DNA of 49,695 nt from Bauldia sp. (lineage in GTDB: Bacteria > Pseudomonadota > Alphaproteobacteria > Rhizobiales > Kaistiaceae): contig NZ_JAGRLA010000092.1 in the NCBI RefSeq assembly GCF_020442045.1, positions 1-49,695 on the forward strand, read 5' to 3'. Made by a program: the position numbers and the translations under genes. The notes beneath the pieces are model-generated. The model ran no database searches. It saw nothing but the letters and a program-made list of their open reading frames with translations, and was not told where the DNA came from. Below, piece by piece: positions 25,746-35,064 of the stretch (within the stretch, counting starts at the first letter, position 1; each line of letters begins with the position of its first letter).

Positions 25746-28109
25746 ATGGGCGCGCTCGACATCAAGCTCTTCCGCGATCTGAAGCGGCTCTGGGCCCAGG
25801 CGATTGCGATCGCTCTGGTCCTGGCCTGTGGCGTTGCCACCCTGATCCTCGCCGTCGGCACGTTCCGCTCGCTGGAAGAGACCCGCGATGCCTATTACGA
25901 ACGCTACAAGTTCGGCGACATCTTCGCGACGGCGGTCCGGGTTCCCGATGCGAAGGCCCGCGAGATCGCCGAGATCGACGGAGTGGCGGCGGTCGAGCCC
26001 CGCATCTTCGAGGTCGCGCTTCTCGATGTGGAAGGCTTTCGCGAGCCGGCGACCGGGCTGATCGTCTCGGTGCCGCCCTCCGGCGAGCTCGCGGTCAACG
26101 ACCTGTTCATCCGGCGCGGGCGGTTGCCGGAACCCGGCCGGGTCAACGAAGTCGCGATCGACGCGAAGTTTGCCGAGGCGCAGCGCTTCTCCGTCGGCTC
26201 CCGGTTCGACGCGATTCTCGGCAGCGCCAAGACGACGCTGACCGTCGTCGGCATCGTCATGTCGCCGGAATACGTCTACTCCCTGGGCCCCGGCGACATG
26301 ATGCCCGACAGCAGGCGTCTGGCGGATATGTGGATGCCGGAGGAGACGCTTGCCTCGCTCTACGACCTCGACGGCGCCTTTAACTCGGTCAGTGTCCGCT
26401 TGTTGCGTGATGCCAACGAAACCGCGGTGATCGAGGCGATCGACGACCTGCTGGAGCCATATGGCGGAACCGGCGCGGTTGCCCGCAAGGACCAGGTATC
26501 GAATGCCTTCCTGCAGGGGGAGCTCGATCAGCTGCAGGGCATGGCGCGGATCATTCCGCCGATCTTCCTGCTCGTCTCCGCTTTCCTGATCAACATGATC
26601 CTGTCGCGGCTGATCGAGCTGGAGCGGGAGCAGATCGGCCTTCTCAAGGCGCTCGGCTATGGCCGGACCGCGGTCGCCTGGCACTACCTCAAGCTGGTCC
26701 TGGTGATCGCCGCGATCGGCGTCGTGATCGGCGCCGGGGTCGGTACCTGGCTCGGACGCGGCATGACGGTCATGTATACGAGATTCTTCTCGTTTCCGTT
26801 CCTCGTCTTCCGGTCTGATGTCGACATCTACCTGATCGCCGCCGGGGTCAGCATGGCGGCGGCCGCGGCCGGCGCCCTGAAGGCGATCGGCGTGGTCTTC
26901 GCGCTGCCGCCGGCCGTTGCCATGCGGCCCCCCGCGCCCCAGGTCTATCGCCAGTTCATGGGTGGGCTGCTCGGTCGCATGCGGCTCTTCTCGCAGGTGA
27001 CGACGATGGCGCTCCGCCATCTCGTCCGCCACCCGGTGCGCACGCTGCTCACCGCCATCGGCACCGCCTTCGCGGTTGCCCTGATGGGGGTCGCGATGGG
27101 GACCTTGTCCTCCGTCGACTTCATGATCGACGCGGTCTTCTTTCGTACCGAGCGCCAGGATGCGACCCTGGCGTTTTCGTCGGAAAGGCCGGGTGCCGCC
27201 TACCAGGCGGTTCTGAAACTGCCGGGGGTGATGGCCGCCGAGCCCTATCTCGACCTGCCTGTCGAGATCGGCAACGGCCAGTATTCGCGCCAGCTTTCGA
27301 TCATCGGCAAGCCGGCCCGGACCGACCTCAGCCGCGTTCTCGACCTCGATCTTGATCCCGTGGTGTTGCCGTCGACCGGGCTCGCGCTCGGCGACCGGGT
27401 TGCCGATATCCTGCGCCTGCGGCCCGGTGATCTGGCGCGGGTCACCTTCCTCGACGGGCAGCGGCGGACGGTCGAGGTGCCGGTCACCCAGGTGATCCAG
27501 AGCTATATCGGGCTGATGATGTTCATGGATATCGACGCGCTGGCGCGGCTCTCCGGTACCGGGCCGCGCATCTCCGGCGTCCATCTCCTGATCGACGACA
27601 GCCAGCTCGACGCGCTCTATCGCGCGGTCAAGGAGACGCCGCAGATCGCCGCCGTCGCCCTCCAGAGCCGGTCGCGCCAGCGCTTCCAGGAGACGATGCG
27701 GGAGAATATGAGCATGATGCTCACCGTCTACCTGACGCTGAGCATCGTCATCGCCTTCGGCGTCGTCTACAACTCGGCCCGCATCCAGCTGTCGGAGCGC
27801 GGCCGCGAGCTCGCCACCCTGCGGGTGCTCGGCTTCCACCGGGCCGAGGTGTCGAATGTCCTGTTCATCGAGATCGGCGCCATCGTCGCCATCGCCCAGC
27901 CGATCGGCTGGCTGATCGCCACCGGCCTTGGCTTGGTCATCACCGAAAGCCTCGCCACCGACATGTTCCGGGTGCCCTTCGTCATCGAGCCGGGCACCTT
28001 CGCGATCTCCAGCATCGTCGTCGTCATCGCCGCGCTGATCAGCGCGCTGATCGTCCGTCGCCGGATCGATGCGCTCGACCTCGTCCGGGTCCTGAAGACA
28101 AGGGAGTAG
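25746..28109 (+). CDS. FtsX-type ABC permease (MacB/LolC-like, duplicated domain)
   Basis: Membrane protein of about 787 residues with two FtsX modules. An N-terminal helix (AIAIALVLACGVATLILAVG) is followed by a periplasmic domain and three helices (first around IFLLVSAFLINMILSRLIEL). A second helix (TLLTAIGTAFAVALMGVAMG), second periplasmic domain and three more helices follow, ending LVRVLKTRE. A GTG at 25737 overlapping the ATPase stop as GTGA is an alternative start; ATG at 25746 is taken because GGTGA precedes it. It forms an exporter with its neighbours. No outer-membrane partner gene is nearby and the cargo is unknown. Confidence 0.87.
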   Translation: MGALDIKLFRDLKRLWAQAIAIALVLACGVATLILAVGTFRSLEETRDAYYERYKFGDIFATAVRVPDAKAREIAEIDGVAAVEPRIFEVALLDVEGFREPATGLIVSVPPSGELAVNDLFIRRGRLPEPGRVNEVAIDAKFAEAQRFSVGSRFDAILGSAKTTLTVVGIVMSPEYVYSLGPGDMMPDSRRLADMWMPEETLASLYDLDGAFNSVSVRLLRDANETAVIEAIDDLLEPYGGTGAVARKDQVSNAFLQGELDQLQGMARIIPPIFLLVSAFLINMILSRLIELEREQIGLLKALGYGRTAVAWHYLKLVLVIAAIGVVIGAGVGTWLGRGMTVMYTRFFSFPFLVFRSDVDIYLIAAGVSMAAAAAGALKAIGVVFALPPAVAMRPPAPQVYRQFMGGLLGRMRLFSQVTTMALRHLVRHPVRTLLTAIGTAFAVALMGVAMGTLSSVDFMIDAVFFRTERQDATLAFSSERPGAAYQAVLKLPGVMAAEPYLDLPVEIGNGQYSRQLSIIGKPARTDLSRVLDLDLDPVVLPSTGLALGDRVADILRLRPGDLARVTFLDGQRRTVEVPVTQVIQSYIGLMMFMDIDALARLSGTGPRISGVHLLIDDSQLDALYRAVKETPQIAAVALQSRSRQRFQETMRENMSMMLTVYLTLSIVIAFGVVYNSARIQLSERGRELATLRVLGFHRAEVSNVLFIEIGAIVAIAQPIGWLIATGLGLVITESLATDMFRVPFVIEPGTFAISSIVVVIAALISALIVRRRIDALDLVRVLKTRE

Positions 28110-28112
28110 GCA

Positions 28113-29333
28113 ATGCTGTCGAAATGGGTGAAGCGGGCGATCGGCCTTGTCGTCCTGGCGCTTGTCGTCGCCGCGGCGGTCCTCGCCCTCAGGCCCCGGC
28201 CGGTTCCCGTCGATATCGCCACCATCGATCGCGGGCATCTCGCCGTGACCATCGACGAGGAGGGCATCGCCCGTATCCGCGACGTCTTCCGCGTCTCGGC
28301 GCCGGTGGCCGGCCGGGTCGAGCGCCTGCCGGTCGAGGTCGGCGACAAGGTCCACCGCAACACCACCACGGTCGCCCTCATCCATCCGGTCGATCCGCCT
28401 TTCCTCGATATCCGCTCGCGTCGCGAGCTGGAGGCGGCGGTCGAGGCGGCCCGCGCCGCGGTGACGCTCGCCAGGGCCCAGGTCAACGCGGCGGAAGCCG
28501 GCGAACGGCTGGCCCAGAGCGAGCTCGATCGGGCCGATCGTCTCGCCAAGATGGAGACCATCGCGAAAAGCGTCCTCGACAAGGCGATCGCCGACCATGA
28601 TACCGCCACCGCCCAGGTCGCCGAGGCCAGGGCGGCGCTCAATCTCCGCGAAAGCGAGCTGGCGAGCGCCGAGGCGCGCCTGATCCAGCCGAACCAGCTC
28701 GAGGGCGGCAGCAGCAGCGACACCTGCTGCCTGACGATCCGCGCCCCCGTCGACGGCACGGTGCTCAAGCTGCTGACCGAAAGCGAACAGGTCGTGGTCC
28801 CCGGCGAGGGGTTGCTCGAGCTTGGCGATCCGACCAACCTCGAGATCATCGTCCACCTGCTCTCCGACGACGCGGTCAGCATCCATCCCGGCAGCGTCGC
28901 CACGATCGACCATTGGGGCGGCCCGCCGCTCACCGCCGCGGTCCGCCGCGTCGATCCGGCCGCCTATACCAAGGTCTCGGCGCTCGGCATCGAGGAGCAG
29001 CGCGTCGACGCGATCCTCGACATCGTCGATCCCCAGGAGGAATGGCAGCGCCTCGGCCACGAGTTCCGCGTCATGGTCCACATCACCATCTGGGAGGGCG
29101 ACGACGTCCTCCAGGTGCCGCTCGGCGCGCTGTTCCGTGTCGGCGCCAACTGGACCGTCTTCCGCATCGTCGATGGCAAGGCCGTCGAGACGCCCGTCGT
29201 CCTGGGCCATCGCAACAACCGGACGGCCGAGGTGGTCGAAGGCCTGGAGGCCGGCGCTCTCGTCGTCCTGCATCCGAGCGACCGGGTGGTCGACGGGGTC
29301 GCGGTGGAGGACCGTACCGCCAGCGAGGGTTGA
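28113..29333 (+). CDS. HlyD/MacA-type periplasmic adaptor
   Basis: Membrane-fusion protein of 406 residues. It has one N-terminal anchor (IGLVVLALVVAAAVLAL), a lipoyl-like half-motif (SAPVAGRVERLPVEVGDKV), a long coiled-coil hairpin (about residues 100-195, alanine- and glutamate-rich), a second lipoyl half (IRAPVDGTVLKLLTESEQVV) and beta-barrel segments. It starts three bases after the permease stop. The set resembles DevBCA/MacAB exporters that span the envelope together with a TolC-like channel encoded elsewhere. Confidence 0.88.
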   Translation: MLSKWVKRAIGLVVLALVVAAAVLALRPRPVPVDIATIDRGHLAVTIDEEGIARIRDVFRVSAPVAGRVERLPVEVGDKVHRNTTTVALIHPVDPPFLDIRSRRELEAAVEAARAAVTLARAQVNAAEAGERLAQSELDRADRLAKMETIAKSVLDKAIADHDTATAQVAEARAALNLRESELASAEARLIQPNQLEGGSSSDTCCLTIRAPVDGTVLKLLTESEQVVVPGEGLLELGDPTNLEIIVHLLSDDAVSIHPGSVATIDHWGGPPLTAAVRRVDPAAYTKVSALGIEEQRVDAILDIVDPQEEWQRLGHEFRVMVHITIWEGDDVLQVPLGALFRVGANWTVFRIVDGKAVETPVVLGHRNNRTAEVVEGLEAGALVVLHPSDRVVDGVAVEDRTASEG

Positions 29334-29458
29334 TTGAGTCCGGTCGCCCCCGCCATCCCGAGAGCCCGGCCTCGGGCTTGACCCGAGGGTGCGACTCCGG
29401 CCTTGAGTCCGGTCGCCCCCCGCCATCCCGAGGTGCTCGGGCGTCAGCCCGAGCCTCG
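29334..29458. repeat. Tandem repeat pair with two hairpins between convergent genes
   Basis: The unit TTGAGTCCGGTCGCCCCC..CCATCCCGAG occurs at 29334-29362 and again at 29403-29432 with one extra C. Each copy is followed by a hairpin: CCTCGGG-CTTGA-CCCGAGG at 29370-29388 and CTCGGGC-GTCA-GCCCGAG at 29436-29453, the latter with an outer CGAGG/CCTCG stem. The first shares the GGGCTTGACCC core of the repeats at 31.7-32.2 kb. Lying between the convergent adaptor and hypE genes, it may also end transcription. Confidence 0.65.
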
Positions 29459-29482
29459 CAGGACGCACCACCGCCGCGCCCT

Positions 29483-30532
29483 TCAGCAGATACGCGGCAG
29501 CTGCTCGCCGCTCAGCATGTCGACGACACGTGAGACGCCGAGAACGCCCCTGCTTGCCACCTGGCCGGCGGGAGATTCCGTTACGGCGCCGATCTGGGCG
29601 GCCCCCGCGGAAACGGCGAAGCCGCGGAGGATCTCGATGGCGCGCTTCGCGTCGCCGGCCGCCACGAAGGCGACGAAACGGCCCTCGTTGGCGACGTGAA
29701 GCGGATCGAGGCCGAGCACTTCGCAGGCGGCCCGGACGTCCTCGCGCACCGGGATTGCCGCTTCGTCCAGCGCCATTGCCACGCCCGCCGTCTCGGCGAT
29801 CTCGACCGCCGCGCTGGCGAGCCCGCCGCGGGTCATGTCGCGCAGGCAGTGCACCGCGATTCCCGCCTCGACCAGCGCCAGCGCCGGGTCGCCAAGCGCC
29901 GCGCAGTCGCTTTCGATCACGGTTTCGAACCCGAATCCCTCGCGGGCCGCCATCACCGCTATCCCGTGGCGGCCGATATCGCCGGAGACGATGATCGCGT
30001 CGCCGTTGCGCACTTCCGCGGGTCCGATCGGCGACCGTGCCACGACCGGCCCGAGCCCGGCGGTATTGATGAACAGGCCGTCCGCCTTGCCGTGGTCGAC
30101 GACCTTGGTGTCCCCGGTGACGAGCTGCACGCCGACCGCGTCGGCGGCCTTGCGCATCGAGGCGACCACGCGGCGGAGGTCGTCGAGCGGCAGCCCTTCC
30201 TCGAGGATCAGCCCGACGCTGAGATGGGTCGCGCGGGCGCCGCACATGGCGATGTCGTTGACCGTTCCGTTGACGGCGAGCGAACCGATGTCGCCACCGG
30301 GAAAGAACAGCGGCTTGACCACGTAGGAGTCGGTGGTGAAGGCGATCGGGCCGTTGAGGTCGAGCACCGCCCCGTCATGGCGGCGCGCGAGTTGCGCGTT
30401 GTCGAAGGCCGGCCGGATGACCGTATCGAGCAGTCGCTCCATCGCCCGTCCGCCGCCGCCATGGGCGAGCTGCACCGTGCCGCCATCGCCGGCGGGGGCC
30501 GGGCAGGCGGGGGAGAAGTCGGGCTTGCTCAT
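29483..30532 (-). CDS. hypE: Hydrogenase maturation protein HypE
   Basis: PurM/ThiL-like ATPase of 349 residues that dehydrates a carbamoyl group on its C-terminal cysteine to a cyanide ligand for the NiFe hydrogenase active site. The protein ends exactly in PRIC, the required C-terminal Cys. [20 protein letters not shown] and [15 protein letters not shown] are hallmark segments, as is [16 protein letters not shown]. The ATG at 30532 overlaps the hypD stop as ATGA; the frame open further upstream is not used. It takes the carbamoyl group from HypF and hands the product to HypC/HypD. Confidence 0.95.
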   Translation of the reverse strand: MSKPDFSPACPAPAGDGGTVQLAHGGGGRAMERLLDTVIRPAFDNAQLARRHDGAVLDLNGPIAFTTDSYVVKPLFFPGGDIGSLAVNGTVNDIAMCGARATHLSVGLILEEGLPLDDLRRVVASMRKAADAVGVQLVTGDTKVVDHGKADGLFINTAGLGPVVARSPIGPAEVRNGDAIIVSGDIGRHGIAVMAAREGFGFETVIESDCAALGDPALALVEAGIAVHCLRDMTRGGLASAAVEIAETAGVAMALDEAAIPVREDVRAACEVLGLDPLHVANEGRFVAFVAAGDAKRAIEILRGFAVSAGAAQIGAVTESPAGQVASRGVLGVSRVVDMLSGEQLPRIC

Positions 30533-31641
30533 GACGCGGCCTTGAGCGGAGGCCTCGGTATGCCGCGATAGCGGTGATAGGCGGCGCAGGCGCCTTCCGA
30601 TGAGACCATGGTCACGCCGAGCGGATGCTCCGGCGTGCATCGCGTGCCGAAGGCGGGGCAGTCCGGCGGCTTCCGGTCGCCGCGCAACACCAGCCCGCTG
30701 ATGCATTCGGTTTCCGCTTCCGGCCCGGACGAGACCGGTCCGAAGCGGGTTTCCGCGTCGAAGGATGCATAGGCTTCGGAGAGACCGAGCCCGCTTTCGG
30801 CGATGTCGCCGATCCCCCGCCAGCGGCGCGGTATCACCCGAAACACCTTGGCCATTATTTCCTGCGCCGGCCGGTTGCCTTCCCGCCGCACCGAGCGGCT
30901 GTACTGGTTCTCGACCTCGGCGCGGCCCTCCTCGAGCTGGCGGACCGTCATATAGACGCCTTCCAGGATATCGAGCGGCTCGAAACCGGTGACGACGATC
31001 GGCACGCGGTATTTCGCTGCAATGGGGAAATATTCCTCGAAGCCCATCACGGTGCAGACGTGGCCGGCTGCCAGGAATCCCTGGATGCGGTTGGTCGCGC
31101 CATCAAGGATGGTGCGCATCGCCGGCGGCACCAGCACATGAGACACGAGCATCGAGAAATTGCCGAGGCCCTCGCGCATCGCCTGGTAGGCGGCCATCGC
31201 GTTGGCCGGCGCGGTGGTCTCGAAGCCGACCGCGAAGAAGACCACCTCGCGCGTCGGATTTTCGCGGGTGATCCGCAGCGCGTCGAGCGGCGAATAGACG
31301 ACCCGGATATCGCCGCCCCGCGACTTGGCGCCGAAGAGGTCGCCCTTGGTGCCCGCGACGCGCAGCATGTCGCCGAAGGAGCAGAGCGTCGTCCCAGGTC
31401 TGTCGGCGATCTCGATCGCCTTGTCGATGTATTCGGCCGGCGTCACGCAGACCGGGCAGCCCGGTCCGTGCACGAGCGTGACGCCGTCCGGCAACAGCTC
31501 GTCGATGCCGTAGCGGACGATCGCATGGGTCTGTCCGCCGCACACTTCCATCAGCATCCACGGCCGGGTGGTGATCCTGGCAATCGCCTCGGCATAACCC
31601 CGCGCCGCTTCCGGATCGCGGTATTCGTCACGAAATTTCAT
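30529..31641 (-). CDS. hypD: Hydrogenase maturation protein HypD
   Basis: Fe-S protein of 370 residues that with HypC assembles the Fe(CN)2CO unit. The signature blocks [15 protein letters not shown] (Cys34, His39) and [11 protein letters not shown] (Cys62, Cys65) are intact. Also present are [13 protein letters not shown], the [10 protein letters not shown] segment, and the C-terminal cysteine cluster [24 protein letters not shown]. The ATG at 31641 matches the family N-terminus MKFRDEYRD. Upstream lie 600 bases without genes that separate it from hypC, so it may have its own promoter there. Confidence 0.95.
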   Translation of the reverse strand: MKFRDEYRDPEAARGYAEAIARITTRPWMLMEVCGGQTHAIVRYGIDELLPDGVTLVHGPGCPVCVTPAEYIDKAIEIADRPGTTLCSFGDMLRVAGTKGDLFGAKSRGGDIRVVYSPLDALRITRENPTREVVFFAVGFETTAPANAMAAYQAMREGLGNFSMLVSHVLVPPAMRTILDGATNRIQGFLAAGHVCTVMGFEEYFPIAAKYRVPIVVTGFEPLDILEGVYMTVRQLEEGRAEVENQYSRSVRREGNRPAQEIMAKVFRVIPRRWRGIGDIAESGLGLSEAYASFDAETRFGPVSSGPEAETECISGLVLRGDRKPPDCPAFGTRCTPEHPLGVTMVSSEGACAAYHRYRGIPRPPLKAAS

Positions 31642-31723
31642 GGCGTTCGGCCCGAGTTTGGAGGGATCGCTGAAGCAGGATGGGTCCGTTCGTGAGCGAA
31701 GGCGCCCCTGTGAATGCAATCGG

Positions 31724-31756
31724 CATGGATCGCCGGGCCAAGCCCGGCCATGACGG
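31724..31756 (-). repeat. Palindromic repeat copy 1 (inverted)
   Basis: On the minus strand this reads CCGTCATGGCCGGGCTTG followed by GCCCGGCGATCCATG. It forms a stem GCCGGGC/GCCCGGC and differs from copies 2 and 4 at two positions in the core. Confidence 0.7.
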
Positions 31757-31855
31757 TGAGGGATCGGCTTTGCTCTCGGATCGCTCGTTGCCGAGTGCGG
31801 GGTTCCTTGGTCGCCCACCAAGGGGTTCCTTGGTTGCTCACCATGCCACTACTCC

Positions 31856-31896
31856 CCCGTCATGGCCGGGCTTGACCCGGCCATCCATGCCATGAC
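31856..31896 (+). repeat. Palindromic repeat copy 2
   Basis: Begins CCCGTCATGGCCGGGCTTG, continues ACCCGGCCATCCATGCCATGAC. The stem GGCCGGG/CCCGGCC encloses CTTGA. It is identical over its whole length to copy 4, about 270 bases away. Confidence 0.75.
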
Positions 31897-31989
31897 GGCG
31901 ACGACGCTCCGGCGCGCCAGGCAGCGCCCGCCCCGTGCAGCAATGGCCGCCACGGGGAACGTGCGCATGGGTGGATGGCAGAATGGATT

Positions 31990-32040
31990 GGATGGCCGGG
32001 TCCCCCGATCGGAGTCGGGGGCAAGCAAGCCCGGCCATGA
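31990..32040 (-). repeat. Palindromic repeat copy 3 (inverted, with internal insertion)
   Basis: Same element in inverted orientation (GATGGCCGGG ... CCCGGCCATGA), but the loop holds a second small palindrome CCCCCGATCGGAGTCGGGGG, giving a stem within the loop. Confidence 0.6.
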
Positions 32041-32124
32041 CGACGGCGTGTCTGGATAGGCCGGGGCTCAGGCCCGCCGAGCCTGACAACGCAGCCATCC
32101 GTGTACCGCCCGTGCAACCCCGAC

Positions 32125-32165
32125 CCCCGTCATGGCCGGGCTTGACCCGGCCATCCATGCCATGA
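32125..32165 (+). repeat. Palindromic repeat copy 4
   Basis: Identical to copy 2 across the CCCGTCATGG ... CCATGAC unit, about 76 bases before the end of hypC. Confidence 0.75.
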
Positions 32166-32241
32166 CCACGACGACGCGCCAACGTTCCAGAACAGGTGCG
32201 GATACCGCCGCTCCCACGCGATGGCGGAACCACGGAGCCCA

Positions 32242-32496
32242 TCACCCCCCGGCCTCCGAGAGCTCGTCGAGCTCCCCGATCTCGCGGAGGTGCGAAAAAA
32301 CCTGTTCCGCCTCCGCCTCGTCGATCACCGAGATGGCGAATCCGACATGGACCAGCACATGATCGCCGATCTTCGCCTCGGGCGTATAGGCGAGGTTGAT
32401 CTCCTTCAGCACCCCACCGAAATCAACGCGGCCAAGCCGCATCAGCGGGTCGTCGCCGGTGACGCTGAGAATCCGTCCGGGAACCGCGAGGCACAT
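32242..32496 (-). CDS. hypC: Hydrogenase maturation chaperone HypC
   Basis: Small chaperone of 84 residues that carries the Fe(CN)2CO unit with HypD and delivers it to the hydrogenase large subunit. The N-terminal MCLAVPGRI with Cys2 is the diagnostic functional motif; GRVDFGGVLKEINLAYTPEAKIGDHVLVHVGFAI fits the OB-like barrel. It begins two bases after the hypF stop. Length is normal. Confidence 0.95.
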   Translation of the reverse strand: MCLAVPGRILSVTGDDPLMRLGRVDFGGVLKEINLAYTPEAKIGDHVLVHVGFAISVIDEAEAEQVFSHLREIGELDELSEAGG

Positions 32497-32498
32497 GG

Positions 32499-34811
32499 CT
32501 AGTCTCCCTGTCCTTCAGTCCATGCGGCCCAGACCGCCTGGCCGAGCGCGATGCCGCCGTCGTTCGGCGGGACCCGATGATGCCAGTAGGGCGTCATGCC
32601 TGCGGCGGTCAGCGCCGCGATCGCACCTTCGGTCAGTCGGATATTCTGGAAGCAACCGCCGGTCAGCACGACGCGCGGTTCACCGATCCTGCCTGCGACC
32701 GCGGCGACCACCTCGACGAGACCGTTGTGGACCGCTTCCGAGATGGAACCGCTGGAGGCGCCGGCGCGCAGGTCCGCCAGCAGCGATTCCAGGGCGGGCT
32801 GCCAGTCGACGATCAGCAGGCCGTCCTTGTCCGCCGAGATGGGAAAATCATAGCATCTTCCGGTTGCAAGATCGCCCGCCGCCGAGTCGAATTCGATCGG
32901 TGCCTGGCCTTCATAGGCGCTGACCTGGCGAAGGCCGCAGAGCGCCGCGAAAGCATCGAGCAGCCGCCCGACGCTGGAGGTCAGGGGCGCGTTGACATCC
33001 CGCGCGAGCATCTGGGAGACGATCCGGCGTTCGGCCGTGTCGAAGGCGGCGACTGGGGGCAGGTCGTTCATCCCGAATGCCTCGCTGCCGAATGCCGCGA
33101 CCAGCAGGCCGAGCGCCGAGCGGCGCGGCTCGCGGACGGCGGCTTCGCCGCCTGGCAGCGGGAATTGCCGGAGGCAGGCGACCCGCCGCCACCCGGTCTT
33201 CTCGACATGGAGGAATTCGCCGCCCCAGATCGTCCCGTCGCCGCCATATCCGGTCCCGTCCCAGGCCACGCCGAGAACCGGCGGCGCGATCTCGTTTTCC
33301 GCCAGGCACGCCGCGACATGGGCGAGATGATGCTGCACCGGGATGATCGGAACCCCGAGCCCTTCGGCGGCGCCGCGCGAAGCGAAATCGGGATGATAGT
33401 CGTTGGCCGCAAGCCGCGGTCGGATGGCGTGGAACCGGATCATGTCCTCCAGCGCCTTGCCGTGTGCCAGCCGCGCCTCGACGGTCTCGAGGTCGCCGAC
33501 ATGGGCCCCGACGACGACGCTGCCCGGCTGGGTGATCGCGACCGTCGTCTTGAGGTGTCCGCCGACCGCGACGATGCCCCCGGCGGCGCCGTCGACCGCG
33601 ATCCGCGTCGGAGCGTAGCCACGCCCGACGCGCAGCAGCTGCGGACTGCCGTCGACGACCTGCGCGACCGAGTCCTCGACGGGCCGGATGATCGGCCGAT
33701 CATGGACCAGAAAAAGGTCGGCGATCCGGGTCAGTTGCCCGATCACATCATATTCGTCGGTGGCGATCGGTTCGTCGCTGATATTTCCGCTGGTCGCGAC
33801 CACCGGGAAGCCGAGGTCGCGCATCAGAAGATGGTGGAGCGGAGCATAGGGCAGGAAGATTCCCAGCCGCGGGGTGCCCGGCGCGACCGACTCGCTCACC
33901 GGTCCGCCCGTCCTGCGGCAGAGCACGATCGGACGCTCCCGGCCGGTGAGCAGCGCCTCTTCCTCCCGCCCGATCCGGCAACTCGCCTTGGCGTCCTCCA
34001 GCGACGGGAACATCACGGCGAAGGGCTTCTCCTCGCGCCGCTTGCGATCGCGGAGCTGGCGCACAGCCTCGTCGTTTCGCGCGTCGCAGAAGAGGTGGAA
34101 GCCGCCGACGCCCTTGACGGCGACGAGACGGCCGTCACGAATGGCGCCCGCGGCCCTCCCAAGCGCGTCTTCACCGGTGCCCAGGGGGTGCCCGTGGCCG
34201 TCCCAGAGGGCGATCCGCGGCCCGCAGGCCGGGCAGGCATTCGGCTCCGCGTGGAAGCGACGATTGCCCGGATCCTCGTATTCCGCCTGGCATTCCGGGC
34301 ACATGGCGAAGCCGGCCATCGTCGTCCGGGCCCGGTCATAGGGCATGTCGCAGATGATGCTGAATCGCGGTCCGCACTGCGTGCAGTTGATGAAAGGGTA
34401 ATGATATCGGCGGTTTAGCGGATCGAACAATTCCTCGAGGCAATCCGGACAGGTTGCAATATCGGCGGGAATCTCGGCGGTCGGAAGCCCCGCCTCGTCG
34501 CTCTCGCGGATCGAGAAGCCGCTGTCGTGGTTGGAGGATTGTCCTGTGATTTCAATATCATCGACGCGCGCCCCAACCGGCGCGGCGGTGTCGAGGGCGG
34601 TCACCAGCGCATCGATCCGGGAGTCCGCGCCCTCGACCTCGATCGTCACCCCGTCGGGTGTGTTGCCAACCCATCCGGCGAGGCCGAGGGTCGTCGCCTG
34701 ACGGTAGACAAACGGCCGGAATCCAACGCCTTGCACGACCCCGCGCACCACGATGCGCTTGCGCGCGCGCGGTCCCGCATCGTCCCCGGTAATGGCCTGT
34801 TCAGCTCTCAA
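32499..34811 (-). CDS. hypF: Carbamoyltransferase HypF
   Basis: Makes the carbamoyl group used by HypE from carbamoyl phosphate and ATP; about 770 residues. Order: acylphosphatase domain (RGVVQGVGFRPFVYR), two zinc-finger pairs (CPDCLEEL, CTQCGPRFS, CPECQAEY, CPACGPR), a YrdC-like domain (AVKGVGGFHLFCDA, KRREEKPFAVMF, TSGNISDEPI) and a Kae1-like C-terminal domain (VQHHLAHVAACLAEN, AWDGTGYGGDGTIWGGEF, VLTGGCFQNIRL). The start is uncertain: TTG at 34811 or 34817 lies just before the acylphosphatase domain and overlaps the hypA end; an ATG at 34877 would overlap hypA by 77 bases. Confidence 0.93.
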   Translation of the reverse strand: MRAEQAITGDDAGPRARKRIVVRGVVQGVGFRPFVYRQATTLGLAGWVGNTPDGVTIEVEGADSRIDALVTALDTAAPVGARVDDIEITGQSSNHDSGFSIRESDEAGLPTAEIPADIATCPDCLEELFDPLNRRYHYPFINCTQCGPRFSIICDMPYDRARTTMAGFAMCPECQAEYEDPGNRRFHAEPNACPACGPRIALWDGHGHPLGTGEDALGRAAGAIRDGRLVAVKGVGGFHLFCDARNDEAVRQLRDRKRREEKPFAVMFPSLEDAKASCRIGREEEALLTGRERPIVLCRRTGGPVSESVAPGTPRLGIFLPYAPLHHLLMRDLGFPVVATSGNISDEPIATDEYDVIGQLTRIADLFLVHDRPIIRPVEDSVAQVVDGSPQLLRVGRGYAPTRIAVDGAAGGIVAVGGHLKTTVAITQPGSVVVGAHVGDLETVEARLAHGKALEDMIRFHAIRPRLAANDYHPDFASRGAAEGLGVPIIPVQHHLAHVAACLAENEIAPPVLGVAWDGTGYGGDGTIWGGEFLHVEKTGWRRVACLRQFPLPGGEAAVREPRRSALGLLVAAFGSEAFGMNDLPPVAAFDTAERRIVSQMLARDVNAPLTSSVGRLLDAFAALCGLRQVSAYEGQAPIEFDSAAGDLATGRCYDFPISADKDGLLIVDWQPALESLLADLRAGASSGSISEAVHNGLVEVVAAVAGRIGEPRVVLTGGCFQNIRLTEGAIAALTAAGMTPYWHHRVPPNDGGIALGQAVWAAWTEGQGD

Positions 34812-35064
34812 CCTCAATGCTTTCCAGTAGCACGTCCTGCGCGTTGGGGTGGGAAATATCGTTGGAGAGGGTGACATCGAGGCGGGCGCCTTCGGCGATT
34901 GTCCCCGCCGCGGACTGGCGAAAATGCTCGCCGAAATGCTCCGCGGTCATGTGGCTGAGGGCGCCGCACCAGACCGACACCGCGACCACCCGCCGGGCCT
35001 TCTCGGCCTCGGTGATGGAGGCGATCCTGGCCATCAGGCCCTTCATCAGCGATGCCTCATGCAT
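34801..35064 (-). CDS. hypA: Short HypA-like nickel chaperone lacking the zinc ribbon
   Basis: Protein of 87 residues; HypA is usually about 113. The N-terminus [14 protein letters not shown] keeps the nickel-binding Met-His-Glu. VVAVSVWCGALSHMTAEHFGEHF and GARLDVTL follow the family, and the last residues LLESIEVES align with the usual end. Between them the CxxC...CxxC zinc-ribbon domain is missing, replaced by SNDISHPNAQD. It overlaps the protease gene by eight bases. It would still bind Ni through His2, but zinc-linked contacts with HypB are absent. No frameshift is needed to explain it, and the clean junction suggests a natural variant. Confidence 0.8.
   Translation of the reverse strand: MHEASLMKGLMARIASITEAEKARRVVAVSVWCGALSHMTAEHFGEHFRQSAAGTIAEGARLDVTLSNDISHPNAQDVLLESIEVES

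Larger units (their letters stand above)
31642..32241. other. Gene-free 600-base gap in the hyp cluster, filled with palindromic repeats
   Basis: No convincing coding sequence was found on either strand. The stretch holds at least four copies, in both orientations, of a palindromic element with the core CATGGCCGGGCTTG(A/G)CCCGGCSATCCATG (listed separately), plus short imperfect repeats such as CACCAAGGGGTTCCTTGG near 31817-31834. It splits hypF-hypC from hypD-hypE and may contain the promoter of the latter pair. Confidence 0.75.

Noticed and set aside
25665..30245. A 1526-residue minus-strand open frame
   Set aside because: Lies antisense to the exporter genes and across hypE; low-complexity, charged, with no recognisable family, while the genes on the true frames have clear domains.
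31680..32240. Several 60-135-residue frames in the hyp gap
   Set aside because: All run through the palindromic repeats and translate the repeat unit; none has a ribosome binding site or a family motif.
29334..32241. CRISPR-like array from the repeated units
   Set aside because: Repeats are palindromic, occur in both orientations, are irregularly spaced and have no cas genes nearby.
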